DNA of 64,000 bases from JAZMZS01 sp045120955 (lineage in GTDB: Bacteria > Bacillota > Clostridia > Oscillospirales > CAG-272), in assembly GCA_045120955.1 (NCBI GenBank), contig JBGVFH010000072.1, forward strand, positions 1-64,000, given 5' to 3'. Position 1 is the stretch's first letter, and every line of letters begins with the position of its first letter. The notes under the pieces are model-generated. The model made no database searches. It worked only from the letters and a program-made list of their open reading frames with translations, and was not told the DNA's origin. Below are positions 1-7,996 of the stretch, in pieces. The position numbers were made by a program, and so were the translations under genes.

Positions 1-2448
1 GTCATAGTCAGCCGTGCGCTTCCCGATGTGCGTGACGGTATGAAGCCCGGACAAAGACGTATCATGTACGCTATGTACGAGGACCATCTTACATATGACA
101 AGCCTTTCCGCAAGTCAGCTACGACGGTAGGTAACGTGCTCGGACGTTATCATCCGCACGGTGACTCGGCGGTATACGGCTCTATGGTAAGAATGGCACA
201 GCCGTTTTCACTTCGCTATCCTCTCATTGAGGGTCACGGAAACTTCGGTAACGTGGACGGCGACGGTGCGGCGGCTTACCGTTATACAGAGGCGAGAATG
301 TCAAAGCTCGCAAACGAGATGATGGCTGACATCGAAAAGGACGTTGTTGATTTTGTTCCGAACTTCGACAATAAGCTCAAAGAGCCTACGGTCCTTCCGT
401 CGAGATTTCCGAATATTCTCGTAAACGGAAGCGTAGGTATCGCCGTCGGTATGGCTACAAACATCCCCACGCACAATCTGCGTGAGGTCATAGACGGTAC
501 GATCTTTCTCATTGACAACCCCGATGCCGAGACAAAGGACATAATGCAGTATATCAAGGGTCCTGATTTCCCGACCAGAGGTATAATCTACGGCTCCGCA
601 GGTATATATAAGGCATATTGCACGGGCAAGGGCAAGGTCAGCGTGCGTGCAAGATGCGAGGTAGACGAGGACAAGCACCGCATCGTTGTCACCGAGATAC
701 CCTACATGGTAAACAAGAGTATGCTCGTCGAGTCTATTGCAAATCTGCATAAGGAAAAGCGTGTAGAGGGCATTACGGCATTGCGTGACGAGTCGGGACG
801 TGCAGGTATGCGTATCGTCATAGAGTACCGACGTGATGCAAACGGTCAGGTAATTCTCAATCAGCTGTACAAGTACACTCAGCTGCAGGATACCTGTGCT
901 ATCAACATGGTCGCACTTGTAAACGGCGAGCCGAAGGTCCTGCCGCTCAAGACCATACTCGAGGAATACATTAAGTTTCAGATGAGCGTCGTTCGCCGCC
1001 GTACCGAGTTTGAGCTTAACCGTGCTTTACGTGAAATGCACATCTACGAGGGCTACAAAATAGCTATTGACCACATAGACGAGGTTATCGCAATCATCAA
1101 GGCGAGTGCTTCAATTCCCGCTGCAAAGCAGGCACTCATGGACAGATTTGCACTTTCGGATGCGCAGGCGCAGGCTATCGTCGAGATGACTCTCGGTAAG
1201 CTCTCGGGCATGGAGAGAGAAAAGATAGAGGAGAGACTTGCAAAGCTGCAGGCACTCGTAGCAGAGCTGCAGGGTATTCTCGCAGATCAAACAAAGATAC
1301 AGGGCATAGTCAAGGATGAGCTTACCGCTATCCGTGACAAGTTCGGAGACGAACGCCGCACAGAGCTTGTTGAGGCGGAGGACGAGATAGTTCTTGAAGA
1401 CCTAATCGAGCGCCACCGCTGTGTAATTACACTCACGGGCGGCGGATATATCAAGCGTCTGCCTGCCGACACCTACAACGCACAGCGCAGAGGCGGCAGA
1501 GGCATAAAGGGTATGACCACCAAGGAAGACGACTATGTTGAAAACGTCATATCCTCGTCAAGCCATGATTATTTGATGATGTTTACAAATCTCGGCAAGG
1601 TATACACGAGAAAGGCATACCTCATTCCCGAGTCCTCCCGCACAGCAAAGGGTACAAATATCGTAAACATACTTGAGCTTGAAGCAGGAGAGAAGATCAC
1701 TGCTATCATCCCGATAGATACGTTTGATGAGAGCGAGCTTCTCACGATGATAACAAAGCAGGGTGTGATCAAGCGTACCTCTGTGTCAGAGTACATTTAT
1801 CAAAGAAAGAACGGTAAGAGAGCTATCAGCCTCGATGAAGGCGACGAGCTGTTCGCTGTTTTGCGTACAGACGGTGAGCGTGATATTATCATAGCTACAA
1901 GAGACGGCTTTGCTACTCGCTTTGAAGAAGGCAACGTAAGAAGCATGGGCAGAACTGCAAGAGGTGTCAAGGGTATTACGCTTGGCGAAGGGGACGAAGT
2001 ATGCGGTGTCGTTGTGGTCGAGGAAGGCAAACAGCTGCTCACTATCACAGAGAACGGCTACGGAAAGCGTACCGAGTTTGACGATTTCAGATGCATGGTA
2101 CACAGAGGCGGCAAGGGTGTCGGTGCTCACAAGATAACAGAGGAGACGGGACGTATCGCTTCTATTGCGGCGGTAAGTGACAGCGACGATGTAATGCTCA
2201 TAACAAACAACGGCATAATCATCAGAGTTCACGCTGACTCTATCTCCACGTATTCAAGAACAGCAAAGGGCGTTCGCATGATGCGTCTTGACGAGGGTGC
2301 GTCTATTGTCAGATTTACCTGCGTTGAGCGTGAAGAAGAAGAGGATGCGGTAGTTATAGACGAGACGGCACTCGTTGAGGACGAGGCAAGCGCTGCCGAG
2401 GCGTCACGGGCACATGCGGCAGAGTCTGAGCAAAACTCACAGCAGTAA
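1..2448 (+). CDS. gyrA: DNA gyrase subunit A, 5'-truncated by the window edge
   Basis: Reading frame 1 is open from the first base and encodes 815 residues. The first visible residues (VIVSRALPDVRDG) match E. coli GyrA from about residue 28, so roughly 27 residues are missing. GyrA cuts and religates DNA to introduce negative supercoils with GyrB. The catalytic tyrosine is visible residue 95 in RYTEARM. The GyrA box QRRGGRG, near residue 495, distinguishes it from ParC, and the C-terminal beta-pinwheel follows. The tail is acidic. In the quinolone region HPHGDSAVYG, the serine equivalent to E. coli Ser83 is kept, but the position equivalent to Asp87 is glycine (bases 178-180). A lipoprotein gene and recA follow in the same direction with gaps of about 30 bases, suggesting co-transcription. 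Confidence 0.97.
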   Translation, partial: VIVSRALPDVRDGMKPGQRRIMYAMYEDHLTYDKPFRKSATTVGNVLGRYHPHGDSAVYGSMVRMAQPFSLRYPLIEGHGNFGNVDGDGAAAYRYTEARMSKLANEMMADIEKDVVDFVPNFDNKLKEPTVLPSRFPNILVNGSVGIAVGMATNIPTHNLREVIDGTIFLIDNPDAETKDIMQYIKGPDFPTRGIIYGSAGIYKAYCTGKGKVSVRARCEVDEDKHRIVVTEIPYMVNKSMLVESIANLHKEKRVEGITALRDESGRAGMRIVIEYRRDANGQVILNQLYKYTQLQDTCAINMVALVNGEPKVLPLKTILEEYIKFQMSVVRRRTEFELNRALREMHIYEGYKIAIDHIDEVIAIIKASASIPAAKQALMDRFALSDAQAQAIVEMTLGKLSGMEREKIEERLAKLQALVAELQGILADQTKIQGIVKDELTAIRDKFGDERRTELVEAEDEIVLEDLIERHRCVITLTGGGYIKRLPADTYNAQRRGGRGIKGMTTKEDDYVENVISSSSHDYLMMFTNLGKVYTRKAYLIPESSRTAKGTNIVNILELEAGEKITAIIPIDTFDESELLTMITKQGVIKRTSVSEYIYQRKNGKRAISLDEGDELFAVLRTDGERDIIIATRDGFATRFEEGNVRSMGRTARGVKGITLGEGDEVCGVVVVEEGKQLLTITENGYGKRTEFDDFRCMVHRGGKGVGAHKITEETGRIASIAAVSDSDDVMLITNNGIIIRVHADSISTYSRTAKGVRMMRLDEGASIVRFTCVEREEEEDAVVIDETALVEDEASAAEASRAHAAESEQNSQQ

Positions 2449-2480
2449 AAAATAATTTTATCCCGAAAAGGTCTCTCAAA

Positions 2481-3056
2481 ATGAAAAAAACACTTTTTCT
2501 CATATTAACACTCGTTGTGTCTGTCTGCTTTTGCTCTTGCTCCTCGAAAATGTCAAACGACGAGGTAATGAACATAGCAAAACCTCTGATAGAGGAGTCG
2601 CTTGAGCTTGAGGCGGTGCTTTACGGCACGGGACTCGAGGTCGGAGAGGAGAAATACGGCAAATACAGCAAGGTAAGTTCGGAGCAGTATTTATGCACTC
2701 AGGACATAAAGGATGCTCTCGCAGACGTATACACGGCAGAGCTGTGCGATATCATCAAGAACTCCGCACTTAAAGGGAGCACAAGCGAATACGGCAACAC
2801 TTATGCAAGATATCTTGATGTTGACGGGGTGCTTTATATGTATGACGAGGCAAAGGTATACTTTGTATATCCGAGAAGGTATGACTTTGCAAGTATTGAG
2901 ACACAAAGCTCAACCGATAAGCGAATTATCTTTACCGTTGATACATACACTGCCGGAGAGGACGGAGCATACTCTGAGACTCCCGAAAACATCGAGATAA
3001 AGCTGATATACGATGAGGCTTATGCGGGCTGGAGACTCGACAGCCCTACCTATTGA
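2481..3056 (+). CDS. Small predicted lipoprotein of unknown function
   Basis: This is a 191-residue protein with a lysine start, a hydrophobic stretch and a Cys-rich signal-peptide end (VCFCSCSS), consistent with lipid attachment at one of these cysteines and location on the outer face of the membrane. The mature part is acidic, with many Tyr and Glu residues, and shows no motif I recognise. The C-terminal half, ending in GWRLDSP, resembles the small alpha/beta lipoproteins of Clostridia that look NTF2-like or cystatin-like, but that is only an impression. It sits between gyrA and recA with short gaps on both sides, so it is probably transcribed with them. There is no reason to link it to DNA metabolism. 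Confidence 0.75.
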   Translation: MKKTLFLILTLVVSVCFCSCSSKMSNDEVMNIAKPLIEESLELEAVLYGTGLEVGEEKYGKYSKVSSEQYLCTQDIKDALADVYTAELCDIIKNSALKGSTSEYGNTYARYLDVDGVLYMYDEAKVYFVYPRRYDFASIETQSSTDKRIIFTVDTYTAGEDGAYSETPENIEIKLIYDEAYAGWRLDSPTY

Positions 3057-3080
3057 ACATAAAAGCATACGGAGGAAGAC

Positions 3081-4199
3081 ATGGCTACTAAAAAAACATC
3101 TGCAAAGGCGGCAGGCGGCGATAACGTACAGGACGAAAAGGCTGCGAAGTTAGAGGCGCTCAAGACCGCCATGAAGCACATAGAAAAGGAATACGGTGCC
3201 GGCTCTATCATGAAGCTCGGCGACAATGCCAAAATGGAGGTAAGCACCGTATCTACGGGCTCTATAGCCCTTGACCGTGCGCTCGGTGTCGGCGGTATTC
3301 CGAGAGGAAGAATTACCGAGATATACGGCCCCGAATCATCGGGTAAAACAACGGTCGCACTCCATGTCGTAGCTGAGGTGCAAAAGCTCGGCGGCACGGC
3401 TGCGTTTATTGATGCGGAGCACGCACTTGACCCCGCTTATGCAAAAAAGCTGGGTGTAAATATTGCCGATCTGCTCGTTTCTCAGCCTGATTACGGTGAG
3501 CAGGCGCTTGACATCGCTTCGGCTCTCGTAAACAGCGGTGCGGTCGAGATCATAGTTATCGACTCAGTCGCAGCTCTCGTTCCGAAGCAGGAGATAGACG
3601 GTGCGCTCACACAGGCAAACGTAGGTCTTCACGCCCGCCTTATGTCAAAGGCTATGAGAACGCTCGCAGGAGCTATCGCAAAGTCAAATACGATAGTTAT
3701 ATTTATAAATCAGCTGCGTGAAAAGGTAGGAGTCCTCTATGGAAACCCCGAGGTAACAACGGGAGGTAAGGCGCTGAAGTTCTACGCTTCTGTCAGAATT
3801 GATGTAAGAAAGGGCGAAACTCTCAAAAAGGGCAGCGAAATATACGGCAACCACGTCAAGTGCAAGGTCGTAAAGAATAAGGTCGCACCCCCGTTTAAGA
3901 CGGCTGAGTTTGATATTCTCTACGGCGTTGGTATTTCAAAGTCCTCTGAGATCGTCAATATGGCGGTTGCCTTTGATATAATAAAGAAAAGCGGTGCGTG
4001 GTTCTCCTACAACGGAGAGCGGCTCGCACAGGGTAAGGAAAACGCCATGAAGGAGCTGGAGGAGAACCCCGAGCTTCTCGCTGAGATAGAGGCAAAGGTG
4101 CGCGCTATGGCGGCAGAGACGCCTGCAGACGAGGAGATAGAGACGGTCGACGAGGATGAAGAGTTCGACATCCGTGAGTTTGACCTTGGTGACGAGTGA
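3081..4199 (+). CDS. recA: Recombinase RecA
   Basis: RecA forms ATP-dependent filaments on single-stranded DNA, drives strand exchange and triggers LexA self-cleavage. The protein has 372 residues, slightly longer than usual. Walker A is GPESSGKTT near residue 84, Walker B is in VIVIDSVAAL, and the L2-loop region reads INQLREKVGVLYGNPEVTT. The C-terminus is strongly acidic, as is normal. GGAGG lies 7 bases before the ATG. The N-terminal extension is Lys/Ala-rich (ATKKTSAKAAGG). A strong terminator follows 19 bases after the stop. I see no obvious LexA operator in the short upstream gap, so expression probably depends on the gyrA-side promoter or an unseen site. Confidence 0.98.
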   Translation: MATKKTSAKAAGGDNVQDEKAAKLEALKTAMKHIEKEYGAGSIMKLGDNAKMEVSTVSTGSIALDRALGVGGIPRGRITEIYGPESSGKTTVALHVVAEVQKLGGTAAFIDAEHALDPAYAKKLGVNIADLLVSQPDYGEQALDIASALVNSGAVEIIVIDSVAALVPKQEIDGALTQANVGLHARLMSKAMRTLAGAIAKSNTIVIFINQLREKVGVLYGNPEVTTGGKALKFYASVRIDVRKGETLKKGSEIYGNHVKCKVVKNKVAPPFKTAEFDILYGVGISKSSEIVNMAVAFDIIKKSGAWFSYNGERLAQGKENAMKELEENPELLAEIEAKVRAMAAETPADEEIETVDEDEEFDIREFDLGDE

Positions 4200-4218
4200 T
4201 ATAATATAAATGAAACAA

Positions 4219-4254
4219 AAACAGCACTTTCGCTTTTTTTCGAAAGTGCTGTTT
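4219..4254 (+). terminator. Intrinsic terminator after recA
   Basis: A perfect 14-bp stem (AAACAGCACTTTCG at 4219-4232, its complement at 4241-4254) encloses an 8-base loop and is followed by a T-rich stretch. It sits 19 bases after the recA stop. Confidence 0.9.
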
Positions 4255-4256
4255 CT

Positions 4257-4470
4257 TTGTTACATAGGAAAATGCGTAATTACGCTCCGCCGTTTGGTTG
4301 AGTTAAAGAAGAATCAAAGATACAATAGGCGGGAGGATGGGTGCGGGCACTGCCCGCTTTTTTGTTGCATAGGAAAATGAGTAATTACGCCTCGCCGTTT
4401 TTGGTGCTTATGTAACAGAAACAACCGTAGGCGAGAGAATGGGAGCGGACAGTGTCCGCTCCCATTCTGT
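4257..4470. repeat. Two tandem copies of a dispersed intergenic repeat (family A)
   Basis: Two related units of about 100 bp lie head to tail. Each begins with a CATAGGAAAATG-like box, followed by GTAATTACGC and CGCCGTTT, and ends with GGCGGGAGGATGGG plus a hairpin. The hairpins are GCGGGCACTGCCCGC at 4343-4357 and an extended GAGCGGACAGTGTCCGCTC in the second unit. The first unit is almost identical to 50025-50121, 46 kb away. The repeat fills the gap between convergent recA and the SleB-like gene. Confidence 0.85.
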
Positions 4471-5417
4471 TATTTTTTGTAAGTCGTGTAGAAATAGTGA
4501 TTTCCGATTACCATTTCGGTATCCGTATTATCAAAGTCGTCGTAAAGATAAGATGATGAGATCGAGTGGAAATAAAGAATGTTGTCAGATACTCTGTATC
4601 CCTCAAGAACGATCTTTGCCGCTATGACGCACTGCTCGAGCGGTGCTTTGTAAACGCTTCCGCTGACCGCAGGTGAGAACTGCCGTCCGTCGAAAATTAC
4701 GTCATAGATGGTATTGGGATAACGGGAGGAGTCAACTCTGTTAAGTACGACCGTACCGACAGCAAGCTGACCGTAGAACGGCTCGCCTCTTGACTCAGCA
4801 TTGATTATGCGTGAGAGCCAATAAACCGATTTTTGATTGTAGTAGGTATCTCCTGATTCGATAAATTCTCCTGTAGGGGTCAAATACACAGATTTTGACT
4901 CAGTTTCGAAAGAATATTCACATCCGAAGATTTTTGCCATCAAAGACACAGGAAGCCAAATCTGACCGTCCTCACGAAGCGATATACCGTCTTCGATATA
5001 CAGGTATCTTTCATTTGCAACAACATAGTTGTTGCCGCAGATTGCCTCAAAGCTCAGTCCATCAGCTCTGACCGTAAGTCTGCCGGAGCTTGATGAGTAA
5101 ATAACCTTGCAGTCGAGCATTGCCTCAGCAAAAAATCTCACAGGCGCATAAACCTCAGAGCCTTCAAGCTCGGTGGTCACACCCGAAACCTGCACATAAT
5201 TTACAAAGAGAGCTATTTTGTCATCACGAAGCTCAGCCTCGCTTGCGTCCTGCTGAACCTCAAGCTCTATAGCTTTCAGCTCGGCTGACTCGATGACTGT
5301 GTTATCTGTTATTTCATCTGCCGCCGCACCGCTGTGGAGAAGAAAGATTGCAACGATCGAGCAGACAAACAGAACACATAAGGCAACCCTGCGCAGAGCA
5401 AGTCCGTTAGGTTGCAT
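4470..5417 (-). CDS. SleB-like cell-wall hydrolase with copper-amine-oxidase N-type domain
   Basis: Probably cleaves peptidoglycan outside the cell, as in SleB-type spore-cortex or cell-wall hydrolases. From the ATG at 5417 the protein has 315 residues; an AGGAGAT box lies 6 bases before this start, so the longer frame to 5459 is not preferred. A membrane-spanning signal (VALCVLFVCSIVAIFLL) is near the N-terminus. Residues about 70-180 look like a copper-amine-oxidase N domain, a wall-associated beta module, recognisable by VYAPVRFFAEAM and IWLPVSLMAKIFG. The last 110 residues look like Hydrolase_2/SleB: an INAESRGEPFYGQLAVGTVV segment with the expected Glu, then FDGRQFSP. It is convergent with recA and divergent from parA. 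A germination role is possible but unproven. Confidence 0.85.
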   Translation of the reverse strand: MQPNGLALRRVALCVLFVCSIVAIFLLHSGAAADEITDNTVIESAELKAIELEVQQDASEAELRDDKIALFVNYVQVSGVTTELEGSEVYAPVRFFAEAMLDCKVIYSSSSGRLTVRADGLSFEAICGNNYVVANERYLYIEDGISLREDGQIWLPVSLMAKIFGCEYSFETESKSVYLTPTGEFIESGDTYYNQKSVYWLSRIINAESRGEPFYGQLAVGTVVLNRVDSSRYPNTIYDVIFDGRQFSPAVSGSVYKAPLEQCVIAAKIVLEGYRVSDNILYFHSISSSYLYDDFDNTDTEMVIGNHYFYTTYKK

Positions 5418-5663
5418 TTTAATATCTCCTGTCATATTGAAAAATTTTGAGAAAAGCATTTGAAAGATATTTCCAAATGTTCCCTCGGGTTTTTCGCGAT
5501 TGTTATTTTAGCATACTTGATTTTATAAATTCAAGCTAATTAATTCACCAAATTTGACGGGTCAATATGCTCAAAAATATATACTTTGTACGAAAACAGC
5601 CATAAATCATGGCAAATTGGAAAAATCACAAAGTTTTCCACAAGACATTTGCATAAGTTAAAT

Positions 5664-5679
5664 TGTTTCACGTGAAACA
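5664..5679. promoter_or_regulatory. parS centromere site 1
   Basis: Exact 16-bp palindrome TGTTTCACGTGAAACA, the Bacillus/Clostridia parS consensus bound by ParB (Spo0J). ParB loads here and spreads for chromosome segregation and SMC recruitment. It lies about 0.5 kb upstream of parA. Confidence 0.95.
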
Positions 5680-6121
5680 ATTTTAAAGCTTTACAAGGGA
5701 GAAAAGTGTATGTCAAAAGAGCTGTTTTAAAGTCATTTTCAGCTTATATATCACCTCCTGCTGCGGATGATTTCTCCTGCATATGCACGCTTTGTTTTGG
5801 ATGTGGCGGGTGGAATATCCGCACTTTTTTTGTAAAGATCTTGTTCGGATATGACCGTATGCACTTTGCATGAAAAACATATGCAAGGAGATTTTTACCA
5901 CTTAATAATATTTTATGCAGTAATGCATGAAATTTTGACAAAAACGAGAATTATTGCGCTTACTGAGCATATTTTTGACGTGATAAATACTTTTAATGTC
6001 AAAATATCCTGCGCAGCAAGAGAGTGTGTAAAAGCATATTTTATTCAAATATCTGTAAAGTCAATGATTTTATCTTATGCATAATATTATGCGTTTTTCA
6101 CAAAAATTCATATTTAATCGG

Positions 6122-6150
6122 TTGACTTTATTCTGTATAAGTAGTATAAT
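6122..6150 (+). promoter_or_regulatory. Sigma-A promoter for parA-parB
   Basis: TTGACT (6122-6127), a 17-base spacer, then a perfect TATAAT (6145-6150). Transcription would start near 6157, downstream of the longest possible parA frame start at 6077. This supports translation from 6209. Confidence 0.9.
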
Positions 6151-6208
6151 TGTTTTTACGGTAATTAAATTGCCGTCGTGTGCCTATGGCACGGAAAGGA
6201 TGACGATC

Positions 6209-6970
6209 ATGGCAAGTATCATTGCTTTCGCCAATCAGAAGGGCGGAGTAGGAAAAACAACAAGTGCCGTTAACCTCGCCGCAAGCGTGGGTATTATCGG
6301 CAAAAAAGTGCTCATGGTTGATCTTGACCCTCAGGGAAATACGACGAGTGGATTTGGCATTTCAAAAAAGAATGTAAAATATTCATCGTATGATGTTTTG
6401 ATAGGACGATGCAGCGCCGATGCGGCAGTGATAAAGACAAATTTTGAAAATCTTTGGGTCATGCCGTCTACAATATCTCTTGCAGGCGCAGAGTTTGATC
6501 TTTTTTCAATGGATGACCGTGAATACAGACTGCGAGATGCGCTGAAAACCATAGAGAGCGAGTACGACTACATATTTATTGACTGTCCGCCCTCGCTCGG
6601 AATGCTCACCGTCAATGCACTCTCAGCGGCGGCGGGCGTCATTATCCCCATGCAGTGCGAATATTATGCGCTTGAGGGCTTGAGTCAGCTGATGATAACT
6701 ATCAGTAAGATAAAAAAACTGTACAACCAACAGCTTGAAATATGCGGAATACTCTTGACGATGTACAACGGCAGACTTATTCTGACGGCTCAGGTGGTGC
6801 ATGAGCTGAAAAAATACTATGCAGACAAGCTATTTAGCACCACGATATCAAGAAATGTAAAGCTGTCCGAGGCGCCCAGCTTTGGAATGCCGGTATATTA
6901 TCATGACAAATTTTGCAAGGGTGCGACCGAATATCTTGAGGTCGCAAAGGAGCTTGTCACGAGAATGTGA
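6209..6970 (+). CDS. parA: Chromosome-partitioning ATPase ParA (Soj)
   Basis: ParA is a deviant-Walker ATPase that binds DNA non-specifically and, with ParB at parS, positions replication origins; in Bacillus the homologue Soj also controls DnaA. From the ATG at 6209 the protein has 253 residues. The deviant Walker A KGGVGKTT is at residues 10-17, the switch region is FIDCPPSLG, and Walker A' is VDLDPQGN. The start is chosen because the promoter lies at 6122-6150 and an AAAGG box sits 9 bases before this ATG. parB follows 72 bases later. It is the chromosomal Soj type, with no N-terminal DNA-binding extension. Confidence 0.95.
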   Translation: MASIIAFANQKGGVGKTTSAVNLAASVGIIGKKVLMVDLDPQGNTTSGFGISKKNVKYSSYDVLIGRCSADAAVIKTNFENLWVMPSTISLAGAEFDLFSMDDREYRLRDALKTIESEYDYIFIDCPPSLGMLTVNALSAAAGVIIPMQCEYYALEGLSQLMITISKIKKLYNQQLEICGILLTMYNGRLILTAQVVHELKKYYADKLFSTTISRNVKLSEAPSFGMPVYYHDKFCKGATEYLEVAKELVTRM

Positions 6971-7042
6971 ATTTGCCCGACTTTTTTAAAGAAGGCGGAT
7001 GCGGCGCAAGCTATATATATAATATAAGGAAGGAAAGTGAAT

Positions 7043-7918
7043 ATGGCTAAAAAACAAGCCGGACTTGGACGCGGAATAGACACCTTGTTTGTTGACAATT
7101 CGGTCGAGTCGCAAAACTCTGTGACGACTGTTCGTGTTTCGCAGATAGAGGCGAGAACAGACCAGCCGAGAAAAACCTTTGAGGGAGAGGCACTTGCACA
7201 GCTTGCCGATTCTATCAAAGCGCACGGAATATTACAGCCTATACTCGTCAGATCGTCGGGGTCAGGCTATTTTCAGATAATTGCAGGTGAGCGTAGATTC
7301 AGAGCGGCGAAGATGGCGGGGCTGACTGAGGTGCCTGTACTGATAACCGAGGCTGATGATGAAACTACGGCACAGATGGCTCTGATCGAGAACGTACAGA
7401 GAGAAAACCTCAATCCTCTTGAAGAGGCGCTGGCATACAAGGACCTTGCGGAGAATTACGGATTTACTCAGGAAAAGCTTTCCGAGAAGATCGGCAAGAG
7501 CAGATCGGCTATAGCGAACGCAATGCGTTTGCTCGACTTGCCTGACGAGGTGCTTGCGATGCTTCGTGATTCGAAGCTGAGCGCAGGACACGCAAGGGCG
7601 CTTCTCGGACTGAAGGACGAGGCGGACGTCATATTCCTTGCAAGAAAAATCGAGGCAGACGGTCTGAGCGTAAGAGCGGTAGAAAACGCCGTCAAAAAGC
7701 TCAACAGCAAGGATGAGGACGAGGAAAACGAGGAAATCAAGCCTGCACAGCTCGTTGATTATGTAAAAGCGCTTGAACAAAAGAGCATGGACGAGCTTGG
7801 CAGAAAGGTGAAGATAAAGGCTGACGGCAAGGACAAGCACATTAAGATCTACTACGAGGACAACGAGGACCTTGATGCGCTACTTGAAAAGATACTCGGC
7901 AAGCACATAGAAGTGTAA
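7043..7918 (+). CDS. parB: Chromosome-partitioning protein ParB (Spo0J)
   Basis: ParB is a CTP-dependent DNA clamp that loads at parS, spreads, recruits SMC and stimulates ParA. The protein has 291 residues from the ATG at 7043, which is preferred over the GTG at 7037 because AGGAAGG lies at a better distance. The N-terminal tag GLGRGIDTLF is the ParA-stimulating peptide seen in Spo0J. The nuclease-like CTP-binding motif GERRFRAAK is present, followed by ENVQRENLNPLEEA and a helix-turn-helix (EKLSEKIGKSRSAIANAMRLL). The C-terminus is the dimerisation region. A parS site begins at the base after the stop codon, so ParB's own gene end is a nucleation point. Confidence 0.96.
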   Translation: MAKKQAGLGRGIDTLFVDNSVESQNSVTTVRVSQIEARTDQPRKTFEGEALAQLADSIKAHGILQPILVRSSGSGYFQIIAGERRFRAAKMAGLTEVPVLITEADDETTAQMALIENVQRENLNPLEEALAYKDLAENYGFTQEKLSEKIGKSRSAIANAMRLLDLPDEVLAMLRDSKLSAGHARALLGLKDEADVIFLARKIEADGLSVRAVENAVKKLNSKDEDEENEEIKPAQLVDYVKALEQKSMDELGRKVKIKADGKDKHIKIYYEDNEDLDALLEKILGKHIEV

Positions 7919-7934
7919 TGTTTCACGTGAAACA
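7919..7934. promoter_or_regulatory. parS centromere site 2
   Basis: Exact TGTTTCACGTGAAACA starting directly after the parB stop and 63 bases before serS. It is identical to the site at 5664-5679, so the two parS sites bracket parAB. Confidence 0.95.
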
Positions 7935-7996
7935 TTGATAAACATGTTCAACAAACAACGAAAACAAAATATAATTTATCTTTCAGGAGAAAAACA

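Larger units (their letters stand above)
5418..6208. other. AT-rich intergenic region containing a parS site and the parA promoter
   Basis: About 790 bases without a convincing gene. It is clearly AT-rich and holds one exact parS palindrome (5664-5679), one DnaA-box-like TTTTCCACA (5634-5642), a consensus promoter for parA (6122-6150), and an isolated strong Shine-Dalgarno sequence on the minus strand (complement of 5750-5759) with no suitable start codon nearby. Short open frames here lack start signals and look accidental. The position next to parAB would suit an origin-proximal locus, but one DnaA-box-like site is too little to call oriC. Confidence 0.6.

Noticed and set aside
301..2232. 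Antisense open frames within gyrA
   Set aside because: They follow from the codon use of the real gene, lack ribosome-binding sites and have no family features. The same holds for antisense frames in metH, valS, malic enzyme and htpG.
5851..6208. A gene upstream of parA, or a longer parA starting at 6077
   Set aside because: The promoter at 6122-6150 would start transcription after 6077, the AAAGG box fits only the ATG at 6209, and the short frames between 5713 and 6084 lack start signals.
5418..6208. Replication origin oriC
   Set aside because: Only one DnaA-box-like sequence is visible and dnaA is not adjacent; parS and AT-richness alone are not enough.
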